Shown in pieces: positions 9,888 through 18,948 of a DNA stretch of 64,000 bases; position 1 is the first letter of the stretch, and each line of letters starts with the position of its first letter. The notes beneath the pieces are model-generated. The model worked only from the letters and a program-made list of their open reading frames with translations. It was not told the DNA's origin and did no database searches. The DNA is taken from NCBI GenBank assembly GCA_026075535.2, contig AP026541.1, positions 1,860,001 through 1,924,000 on the forward strand, given 5' to 3'. This stretch comes from Tricholoma matsutake. Taxonomy: Eukaryota > Basidiomycota > Agaricomycetes > Agaricales > Tricholomataceae. The position numbers were made by a program, and so were the translations under genes.

Positions 9888-12773
9888 TCATGTGCGAGCA
9901 TTAGACGGTGACGGAGGCTTTCCCTGTCGCGCGGATCCGCCTATTCGGCTACTTTCCAGATCCATACCACCATCAGCAGGTTCATAAGTCGACAACCGTC
10001 GCCGAGGGACAGCTCTCCCCATCGGACTCTCGTCATCGCCTTCCTCATCCTCATCACTCTCGATCGTCGTATCCTCACCGGAGGTGTCGGTAACTGCTTG
10101 GGTACCATTCCCAGTGGATCGAGCAGGCTGTGTCCTCGGTTTATGCTCGAGCTTCTTATCGGGTATCTGAAAGTGAGGATTGGATGTGAACCAGCGGGTG
10201 ACTAAATAAAAGTCAGACGTACGGGCATTCGCACGAGATACGCCAGCAACGTAGAAACAGCGGCAAAGTAAAAGACTGCCTTGACGCTCACAGTATACGA
10301 TTTGCGCGCATGCTCCTGGAGATCGGGAGGAAGGCTATTGACGAAGCTTGTGGACTGACGGATTTTCATAATTAACTAGAGTAGGACGGTTTAGCGCTTG
10401 ACAACTGGCTCAGTGGGAAACTGAACCAACCTCCTCTGCATCAGGGGTATGGATTCGGGCACGGAGCTCGCTGTCCAACCTTGACTGAAATAAAGCGGAT
10501 GAAATGGCAACACCCCCGACCTGGCCTAGACGTAGGGAAATCATTACTGAACCATGGAAAAGTCATTGCCTAGCATACCTATACCTCGGAAAAGTTGACC
10601 GAAACCGGTACCGACTGCCATGTGAGATTCTAGGCCATGCGTCCAGATCAGATTTCCCGCCTTTGACTCTCGTAAACATCTTACCAGGGAGATGAGCGAG
10701 AAGAGCAACTGGAAAGATGGTTAGCAGGAAGGAATTGCTAAGAAGAACAGGCTCGTACTTAGCATTGTTTGAAGAACGATCGCATTGCCGAAGCCAAATG
10801 GAATCTAACAATTGGTTAAACCAAAGAAGACGATAACACAGCCACAACACCTACAATGCTCAACCACGTACGATACGGGTCAGCATCCTCACGCATGGTC
10901 GCTATCAGCGTAGCACCAATGAACGGGAAGAGGCCAAAGCTGGCGTTGATAGTCTTGTATCTGCCCGTACGATGCATCATGTATCCCGCGAAAATAGAAC
11001 CAAATGACAGCGCAACACTGTTTGGCATCAGGTGTAATCCTAATGTGCTATTAGAAATAACTGAGGGGTAGCCCATGGAAGTCACCCACCGGCCATAGAC
11101 GCGTTAGTCTGCATGACGGTCTGGAACCACATCGGATAGAAGTATATAATGGAAAAGTTGCAAAGGGCGACGAGGAAATTTGATGCTCCGACGAGGACAG
11201 GGATCCTCTGAACGAGCAGGAACGGTGCCATAACTGGTTCAGGGACAATCAAGAGTTCTAAGACCAGGAAAGACATGCCAGAGACCGCGGCAGTAATCAG
11301 GGAGGCAGCGACAGTTGTGTCAGACCACTGTAAATGAGAACTCGTCATCGTCATACCAACTATTACATGCAACTAGTCATACCGGTAGCCCTTGGTTGTA
11401 GCGTGAGCTCAGGAAGATGAGAATTGATCCAACCTAGTTAGAATGTTAGGAGAGGCTGCAAGAACCGGACAATCAATCTCACAGTCAACAAAAGTGACAA
11501 ACTTCCCCCGTAGTCTATCCGCTTCAGAACTTCCTTTGTACTCTTACCTTTACCCTGACGGATATGAAGATCAGTGGGAAATTGAGCACCGTCATGGACC
11601 TTACCGGAGTAACATAACACAAGAAGTATGTTGTCAACACGAATGAGGCGCAGAAGAAGGGTATTTGCAGCAAGAAAGCCGATCTCCATCCCAACCTAAA
11701 GTAATCGGTCGGCTATCTCATTTGGTATCACAAAGTATTGACTGACCAGTCTGTCATGACGCCCCCGAACGGACCACCTAGACCCATTCCCAACTATCAT
11801 AATACGTAGAGTCAATGAAATGAACCAGACAAAGTATATGGCTTGTCACCAACGCCACCAAATACACTCGAAAGTCCTTGAGTCAAACCCCGATTCTATG
11901 ATACAGGTCAGAGTGAACAGTTACTCACTCAGACAACTGGAAATACAGGACATACCCTCAGACTATGCATGTCGCTGACAACGATACTACAGATGGCTGG
12001 CTTAGCGCATTCCTAAAAATACCATTCAAGGGAACTCACGAGGAAATAGTAACCAGACCGCCACCGCCGATACCTGTGAGCTATTCAAGCTGAGATAAGC
12101 TGGTATCACAAGAGGTGGGAAGTCGCACGAATCGAGAGGCAATCAACATCTCCATGCTGGTGGAAAAGCCACTCATGAGGATACCGAGGGTTGCAAACAG
12201 TAGGGCAACTTGGCTGGCACCCTTTCGGCCCAAAACGTTACAAAGACGACCGTACAGTGGTGTGAATGTGCACGTAGCTAAAAGATATCTGGTACGAAGA
12301 TCTTAGGAGTGGGAAAGGAATCTAAGCCAACTACGCACGACGTTCCAAGCCACCCAGCGTTATTGAACTGGCGAAATTCAGAAGATATCTGCGGTAGCAC
12401 TACAGATCAATTTCATAACTGATTGAAGCCAACAGAAGACAACCGGCGTACTAGTTGGAACAAGAGTTTCTGTGCAAGTGTGACTAGTAAGCTTCCGAAA
12501 CGCTCTGGACACTAGCTAGCATGGACAGTACGATTTAGGGTCTTTGCAGAAGAAGTTTAGAGCTGATTGGAAACCCCAACAAAGAAAAGTATGGCATACT
12601 GCAAGGAAGTTAGCAGACCATATACCAGCCAAGATGCCGTAACGTGTCGATCTTGATATCTCAAACGGTCCAGGCCGCCGAGACTCCACGCGTTTGGGGG
12701 GTTCATCGCCGTTGTTCGTCTGAGAAAGATTTCTCGGAATGAGGGGATCACTCTCTGAAGGGCTTGCAGACAT
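9888..12773 (-). CDS. MFS transporter, vacuolar basic amino acid transporter-like
   Basis: This is the one clear host gene. It should be a 12-14-helix major facilitator membrane protein; the nearest recalled group is fungal vacuolar amino acid permeases (Vba/Fnx1-like), so export or vacuolar uptake of basic amino acids is a guess. I chose ATG 12773 because MSASPSESDPLIPR matches that group's cytosolic N-terminus; the frame is open further upstream. Exon 1 ends near 12600 (GIWSANFLA). Then follow TLVPT joined through a GTACGC...CTGTAG intron to MLPQISSEF, then GWLGTS, YLLATCTFTPLYGRLCNVLG with motif-A-like GRLCNVLGRKG, several helices, and a charged acidic tail (GEDTTIESDEDEEGDDES) ending TGA 9888-9890. 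About a dozen short introns with GTNNGT...YAG sites keep every recognisable block in frame. Intron 1 was not resolved. It looks intact, and its CGN codons contrast with the decayed repeats around it. Confidence 0.85.
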
Positions 12774-13269
12774 CGTAGCGTTCTCGACCAGAAACGCTTC
12801 AAGAGGTTCCGAATGGAGGTCGTTCGGAAGTTCGGAAAGTCTGAAGTTCTCACGATGAATCGGTACGGTACACCGGGCCACATCTACGACGGCATGTATG
12901 GCAATCAACGATCATGCATCGATCATGTAGAACACCTAGAATAAACAAGACTAAACCTCAGTTACGACTATACAAACAACAACACCACCACCATCACCAC
13001 CCACCCCACCCTCAAATCGTTGCTCTGTTGTCCCGGTGCCAGCTAGAGTGGCCGCCTGTCGCATCGTTAAATTATAGAAGGCCTCACTGTCTAAATGCAG
13101 CGCACAAATTGGCAACCCATGTCGTTGATGCAAACAAAGCCCATTTTATCACCATCCCCTACCCACATAAACCATTTATCAACCACTACCCATATCCTCC
13201 CAATGTTGACCACTATGTCACACCACGTATTTCTCGCCCTTGATTCTTGAACACGCTCATTCAATTTGC
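12774..13269. promoter_or_regulatory. Upstream region of the MFS gene
   Basis: This 5' flank has a CA-rich low-complexity run near 12974-13010 (ACAACAACACCACCACC type) and no convincing gene. It probably contains the transporter promoter and 5' UTR, but I cannot point to a core promoter. The Pro/His-rich open frame at 12914-13243 follows this composition. Confidence 0.35.
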
Positions 13270-13530
13270 ACACTTGTGGCCACGTCACCCAGTCATGTCA
13301 CCCAGCCACATCATACTTCGCCAGTTCACCATCAGACAGTCGTTCAATCCAGGCTGTTGCGTTTATGCTTTCATTTTATTCAAGAACACCCTTCCTTTTT
13401 TTAACCCTTTCGACAATTGCTCAATACACTCACAGATGGCCATGTCACCCAGCCATGTCATACTGCGCATGTTCAGTCCAGTCCACACTGTTGGGTTGAA
13501 TGTTTCTACACGTTCCTTAATTTTTAACCT
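13270..13530. repeat. Imperfect two-unit direct repeat
   Basis: A block with GGCCACGTCACCCAG and GCCACATCATACTTCGCC, a CAGTCCA-like stretch and GTTGNGTT recurs near 13436-13510 as GGCCATGTCACCCAG and GCCATGTCATACTGCGC. The two are about 165 bases apart. Several differences are C/T at CpG sites. Confidence 0.5.
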
Positions 13531-13829
13531 TTATTTTTCATTTCTTATGTGGTTGTTGCCAGCCGGTAGCTTTTCCCATTGGGTTTTTGATGCACCCGTG
13601 ACTGAGCATTTCATATCTGCCTTACTTCATACTACCTACCTTTATTTCTACTTATACGTTTGCCATCTGAAGAGGTGTCCATAATATTGGTCCATCGAGG
13701 CATGTCCTTAGCTCTAGTTAGCATAGGCGGATATCAAGCAAGTAACAAGTAACAAGCTTCGGCTAGTGACTACAGTTAGCGGACAACCAAAGCTCGCTAC
13801 AGAGAATTTTTTTTGGCCTAAAACCGATC

Positions 13830-14110
13830 TCAAATTTGAACTCGCAGCCCTCGGGCCTCAGCTTTAATTTTCCCACAGGTTTTGAGGGGCAGCCAAATTT
13901 TTGAGGGCATCGAAGATTCGACAGTAGAAATTTTTGGTTCAGATTATAAACTGAACTTGAAAACCAAACTGGAATTTGAACTTGAAAGTGAACTTGAAAA
14001 TCTAGGCAACAAGTTCAGATTATTTACGGTTCAGATTGTTACGATTAATATTACATAGTTCAGATCGAATTTCGTAGTTCAGATTCTGACAAGTGCATGT
14101 GATGTTTGTT
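13830..14110. repeat. GTTCAGATT/GAACTTGAA repeat element, copy a
   Basis: This stretch is rich in GTTCAGATT, CTGAACTTGAA and GAAAGTGAACTTGAA. The order from TTCGACAGTAGA through repeated GAACTT to GTTCAGATT and a final CATGTGA recurs inverted at 23283-23480. Two copies in opposite orientation suggest a mobile or satellite-like repeat, but I found no terminal repeats. Confidence 0.5.
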
Positions 14111-14459
14111 GATCCCGCGCCTTGAATGTAGTATGTACTAAGCCTCATTGTTATGGTGTTCACCATTGTTTAACTTGTTACAGCGTTCACCATTGTTACG
14201 AGTCTGAGGTACAAGGACTCGTCTTTTTAACCCGACCAACTAGCCAGCAAAAGTGATACGTTAAGTCTGACAGCTGCTCGGCAGATGTTGGAGTTTCAAC
14301 ACTGTCTGAAGACAGGCTTATATTTTGAAGTCAGTCCAACTCAGCCCCTTATAGACTTTCACACTCAGCGGGTTTTACCAACACGCAGATTTTGAACAAA
14401 AAAGGAAACTGTCACATTGAGTCACACTTCCTCAAAAAGCTCAGCAGCACGATGTACCA

Positions 14460-15760
14460 AAAGAGTTGTTTGTTGGGCCCTAAGTAATGGTTTTCAAGTT
14501 CTTTTATTTTATTTTATTTTCAACTAACTAATGTTCTAATTTGATTTTTTAAGTTCTATTACCACAAGATGGCGCCAAGACAGCAGATCCACACCTGTGC
14601 CACTGCTGCGAGCATCTGCTCACAGGGTGGATAATGGATCACGACATGGGGATGGGGATGATGACACAACAAAAATAATGGCTGCAGCAGACGACGAGGG
14701 GGATGATGAGGATGGGACAAGAGGGAAGTGCAGGCAAAGGATGCAGCACTGTACAACAAAAAGGGACCAAGAGGCATTGCCGATGTCTCTTGGGCTGTAG
14801 TTAAGTTTTTTTCTTATTCATTTCATTTTTTTTGGTGCTAACAAAGTTTCTAGGTATTAACTATGAACAACAATGACAACCCTGACCCAGCACCAAACCA
14901 GGACAACAAGGATGATGGCAAGGACAGCAAGGAACATGGGAGGATGATGACAATCATGGCAAAAATGGGGACAACAACAATGACAACTCCTGGGACAATG
15001 ACAGGGGGACAATGCAACCAAAACAAAAATGGTGGCAGCAGTGACCAGGGCAGGACAACAATGGCACACGAGGAAGGCACAGGAGACAGAGATGGCCTGT
15101 ACAACAACAAAACAGGCCCAAGAGATGTCTCTTGGGCCTGTAATATGTTTTTTTCTCTTTCATTTCATTTTCTTATTACTAACACAACTTTTTAGGTACT
15201 TACAAACTCAAACTACTGATGACAACAACTGGAATTCCCGAACCCACTGCCACCAAAACTGAGGGACTGACAATGGCGAGGACAACAACAAGCAAGCAAG
15301 GCCAACCAACACAGCAAGGACGGGGGCTATTGGGACAATGACAATGAGGAGGCAAATAGCGATGACAGTGATGACAAAAAGATGGTGGGGATGAAGACCA
15401 GGCCAGACTACAGGACAACCAGGCACAGGGATGGCAACAGTGAGAGACAGGGATGACGATGATGGCTACCACCATAGCACCCCCAACCACTAGGGACAGC
15501 AGCCAGGGACAATGGGAGTGGGACCCATGTGCCCAGGATAATGCACCTGCATCAATGCACCAAGATGACACATCCACGAGGCCGACACACTGGCGCCAAT
15601 GCACAGGACCACGTCCCCCTCTCCCCTGCATTTTGTGTGGGGTGAGGATGTTTTTGTTTTTGTTTTAATGCCCCTCCCCTGCATTTTGCGTGGGCGAGGG
15701 GTTTGTATATAATTGTAGTACTCCCTCCTCACATGTTGTGTGAGGGATGTAGTTAATCAA
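14460..15760. repeat. Array of hairpin and intron-like modules
   Basis: Modules alternate with GACAA/ATGAC-type low-complexity sequence. Hairpins include CTGCGAGC/GCTCACAG at 14606-14625 and a perfect GGCCCAAGAGA/TCTCTTGGGCC at 15115-15138 with a 2-base loop. T-rich intron-like segments follow at about 14480-14560, 14795-14855 and 15140-15195, each with CTAAC and TTTAG or TCTAG (the first ends TTTAAG). Near 15625-15745 two repeats of a CCCTCCCCTGCA...TGGGNGAGGGG palindrome occur. No hAT ends flank this array. Open frames here follow the repeat composition and are not credible genes. Confidence 0.6.
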
Positions 15761-15847
15761 TTTTTTGATCTTGATTATGTGACAAGCACCTCCCTTGAGG
15801 AAGATGAAAATAGAGTTTTGAGTGTGAGTGTCATAAACAAACCTTAT

Positions 15848-15955
15848 AGTTATTACTAGTAATCTCCTGTGGCTCAACTAGTTGAGCACACTTGTACAGT
15901 ATATGTGATCATACCATTAAAAGGTCTTGAGTTCAGTCTTTTCTTCACACAAATT
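15848..15955 (+). mobile_element. tRNA-derived SINE-like remnant
   Basis: TGGCTCAACTAGTTGAGCA (from about 15872) resembles the D-arm and A box of a tRNA. About 55 bases further on, AGGTCTTGAGTTCAGTC resembles the anticodon-distal and T-arm region with a B box that has lost one base. Spacing fits a tRNA-derived pol III promoter. It is too degraded to fold as a tRNA gene, and the tail after it is short. No second copy was found in the window. Confidence 0.4.
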
Positions 15956-15959
15956 TATT

Positions 15960-16356
15960 TTGTAGGCACTTCATGAAGTTTCAAAGAGCTTGGAACTTGA
16001 ATATATCAAATTTGACTATCCAATATGGTATACTTTTGTCAAGTACCTGGAATCTGATTATTCCAACCAGAATCCCCAGAGTCCAACTGGAATTGCTGGA
16101 TTCCACATCTGTGAATGTTATGGACAAGTAGAGATCATCAGGGCCTGTGCACCCCCCTATCTACAAGCTTGCAAAGGGAAAACTAAGATATCTTATTTCT
16201 ACTGAACATACAAAAAATTTGCATTTGGATTTTTGGGTTCTCCTGATGTATGTGATAAAGAAGATGATTGATTCAGAGGACTCGTACATGCCAGGTGCAG
16301 CCATGGCCCAACTAGAACAAGTTTACCGTTTAGGTCATTTGTGTGCAGCATGCCAT
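15960..16356. other. No recognisable gene
   Basis: Open frames at 15990-16205 and 16147-16359 (plus) overlap out of phase. The residues look partly protein-like (for example MIDSEDSYMPGAAMAQLEQV), but I recognise no family. It may be a decayed gene fragment cut by the MITE that follows. Confidence 0.3.
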
Positions 16357-16358
16357 TA

Positions 16359-16681
16359 GTAGCGGTCAATGTAGATGATTATTGCACAATTAATTGTGCG
16401 ATTATTGGACGATTATGAATCAATAATTGTGTCAATAATCCGAGTTACCTTGACCATGATGATTATCGAGGGTGATTATGGGGTGATTATGGGACACGAT
16501 TATTTTGACAGATCTATGATCTTCTGCATGATGTAAGCAAAAATGTAAGCACATCAAATAATCGTCGAATCACCTCCGGAGGCAATTCAATGATTCTGTG
16601 ATTATTACAATAATCACAATTATCCACATCCCAAAAATCATGGACATAATCCACAGATAATCACCCTACTTTGACCATTAC
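16359..16681. mobile_element. TA-flanked MITE (Tc1/mariner-like)
   Basis: The left end GTAGCGGTCAATGTAGATGA and the inverted right end (GTAATGGTCAAAGTAGGGTGA on the minus strand, given here only as similar) match over about 25 bases. TA dinucleotides flank both ends (16357-16358 and 16682-16683). The interior is very AT-rich with repeated TGATTAT/ATAATCA. There is no coding capacity, which is consistent with a non-autonomous Tc1/mariner-type element. Confidence 0.6.
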
Positions 16682-16683
16682 TA

Positions 16684-17232
16684 TTGGCACCACTTCCCAC
16701 TGTGATCACTGTCCGGTCTGTTATCGTTGCAGTGGTCTGTGAGCTCTTATGGTCTTGCCTCTGCCTCTCGAGTACCATGATAAACCTCGCAGATCTTTGC
16801 ACCTCCTTCTCATCATACCCCAGTCTAGCCAAGATAATTACATCAATAAATTTCTAGGGCTTGTTCATCACTTCCTCACTGAAATAAAACTTCATGTACC
16901 ACCGAACAGCAAAGCACCACCATATTGATTGCCTATCTACATTCATAAACTATTCTGCAGCTGTCTTGGCCTTGATGACGATGATGTGGTTTGCATGTAG
17001 GATGTACTGAAAGATGTGATTTGGGAGGACCCTGAGCAAGGCATGCATTATGGGCTGTCAATGGGCAATATAGATGAGATAGATCTTCATGGAGGGGTGT
17101 CAGTTCATCTGGATAATGCCACCCAGTGACCCATTATCCTTGAACCAATAGACAGTGGTTTGGTGGCCAGCGTATATGAACAATGAGAAAATGTAGTGAC
17201 CAAGACGTGACATGATGTGTTAATGTCATGTG
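16684..17232 (-). pseudogene. Decayed unknown gene fragment
   Basis: Minus-strand frames give protein-like stretches such as AVRWYMKFYFSEEVMNKP, a stop, then KFIDVIILARLGYDEKEVQR and SARFIMVLERQR. Further upstream is HYIFSLFIYAGHQTTVYWF. Frequent stops show it is dead. I do not recognise the family. It is cut at its upstream side by the gypsy element at 17238 and at its downstream side by the TA-flanked MITE. Confidence 0.3.
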
Positions 17233-17237
17233 GACAG

Positions 17238-17663
17238 TGTAAGGGGACTAGGGAGGTGCCCTGTGTGTTTTTCCTATTTTTTATGTTCGTCCTATATTTT
17301 TCCCCACCTCATTTCCTTCTATTCTTCATTTTCTATGATTTTTCCGGATTTTATTACTAATTTTCCCTTGCTATCATGTTTGTACATGTTGACACTTTTA
17401 TATTTAGAGGCGGAGTACCCCTTCCGACACATACCCCTTGGTATGATGTCATTTGGTGGCCTTTATCCGCCTATCTCCGCCTTTTTCTATTTTTAGGTTA
17501 TATTTGATTTTTGTCGTCTTCACATATACTGGGCATCAGCAAGGGGATCCTTAGAGTTTTCTCTTCGGATTTCCCTTTGCTAGGTGCACCCCCAATCCCT
17601 GTATTATGTAGCATAATTTTAACTTTGGATTTCCCTTTGCTAAAGGCTGAGGTTGCCCTTATA
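17238..17663 (+). repeat. 5' LTR of gypsy copy A
   Basis: It begins TGTAAGGGGACTAGGG and ends GGTTGCCCTTATA. The ends are an imperfect inverted pair (TGTAAGGG/CCCTTATA); TG...TA replaces the usual TG...CA, and all four LTRs of this family in the window share it. Two GGATTTCCCTTTGCTA direct repeats lie near the 3' end. The leader after it shows no primer-binding site I can assign. Confidence 0.95.
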
Positions 17664-17829
17664 GTAGAAAACTCTCCCCTAAGGCCCGAAAATCGCGAAC
17701 GCGCTGCCCAAAATAGGCAGGTACGGACTGGACGACGCTTCCCAAAGCTCCACAGAGTCCCTACACACCGTTCCAGATACTCTTGCCTTTATTACGCCGC
17801 CATTTTCACCAAATGTGCTCCCTAGCGAC

Positions 17830-18948
17830 ATGGACGCATCAGAACGCTTCGATGTGCTTGAAAGCAACATTTCCGGAATGCGCGCGCAAATCAACTCGCT
17901 TAAATCTACGATTGAAAACTTTGTTAGGACCCTCCAGGCTAACCCTACGACTAATAGTTCCCCCTTCATGACTCCAAGCGCACCCAACAACGATGTTTTG
18001 CCAAACACGTCCACTAAGGAACGTGCCCAGATCAAACTGTCCCCCCCCACTGAATTTAATGGTGCACGTGCGCAGGGACGTGCATTCCTTAATTCCTGTG
18101 AGTTATACATTAGTCTCCAGTCGCATCAATTCGTCGATGAGGCTGCAAAAATTTATTGGGCCTTCACATACATGAAATCTGAACGCGCCTATCTCTATGT
18201 GGACCGTATCCTACGTCAAACTAAAGAACTCGGTTCTCTACCTTTCTCCACTTGGGGTGACTTTCGAGCTGAGTTTGTATGCCACTTCTGCCCCCTCAAT
18301 GAATGCCACCGAGCAGTGACACGACTTGAGTCATCCACTTACCACCAGGGACGTCGATCCGTGGACGACTATATCGATGAGTTCAAGGATTTGGTGGACA
18401 TGGCAGGATATGGGAGTGGGTTACCAGTGGTGGTGAAGTTCCGACGGGGGCTCAACCGAGAAATTCAGGACCAGATTGCACAGATGTTGGAAGGGCGCCC
18501 AGCGGACGATGATATCCTTGCTTGGGATGAAGCTGCTTCACTCTGTGACGAGAACCGACTCACAAATGCGGCGTTTAATGCTGCATTCCGTGCTCCAACT
18601 ACCACTCATACACCCTACACCTTCAATCGAAGCCTCCCCTGCCCTAACCCCATTCCTGCTCGTCAAACTCCCACACCAGCCGTCAATGTCCCAGTACCAA
18701 TGGATGTTGATGCAGCCCGCAGCCGTGCACATAAGTTAGATCTCTGCTACCGTTGTGGGGAACCTGGACACAGGGCTGGAGCGTGTCCCCATCATCAGGA
18801 TATCTGCATGCTCACCCCCGAGGGACGAGATGAACTCCTGCAAGATTTGTTGGCGCTTGTAGATGTTGAGGAAGCGAAGGATCAAGTTGCAGAGGAGATT
18901 AAGTTGGAAGTTGTAGAGGAGCAGGATTTTCCTATTCGCAGCGAGTGA
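17830..18948 (+). CDS. gag: Gag of gypsy copy A
   Basis: Structural capsid-nucleocapsid polyprotein of 372 residues from ATG 17830 (MDASERFDVLES). Residues 1-40 are a probable coiled coil. The central part (about 75-250, with GARAQGRAFLNSCELYI, YLYVDRIL and YHQGRRSVDDYIDEF) is the retrotransposon gag domain. Near residue 304 is one CCHC zinc knuckle, CYRCGEPGHRAGAC, for RNA binding. It ends TGA 18946-18948. The pol frame is -1 relative to gag and overlaps its end, so Pol would need frameshifting or re-initiation; I see no standard slippery heptamer. This frame is uninterrupted. Confidence 0.9.
   Translation: MDASERFDVLESNISGMRAQINSLKSTIENFVRTLQANPTTNSSPFMTPSAPNNDVLPNTSTKERAQIKLSPPTEFNGARAQGRAFLNSCELYISLQSHQFVDEAAKIYWAFTYMKSERAYLYVDRILRQTKELGSLPFSTWGDFRAEFVCHFCPLNECHRAVTRLESSTYHQGRRSVDDYIDEFKDLVDMAGYGSGLPVVVKFRRGLNREIQDQIAQMLEGRPADDDILAWDEAASLCDENRLTNAAFNAAFRAPTTTHTPYTFNRSLPCPNPIPARQTPTPAVNVPVPMDVDAARSRAHKLDLCYRCGEPGHRAGACPHHQDICMLTPEGRDELLQDLLALVDVEEAKDQVAEEIKLEVVEEQDFPIRSE

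Noticed and set aside
12914..13243. 109-residue Pro/His-rich frame upstream of the MFS gene
   Set aside because: Driven by a CACCACCAC run; no start context or domain; likely promoter or 5' UTR sequence.
14850..15631. Long minus-strand frames rich in Leu, Val, Cys and His
   Set aside because: They are complements of ACAA/ATGAC-rich array sequence; composition explains the open frames and apparent membrane segments.
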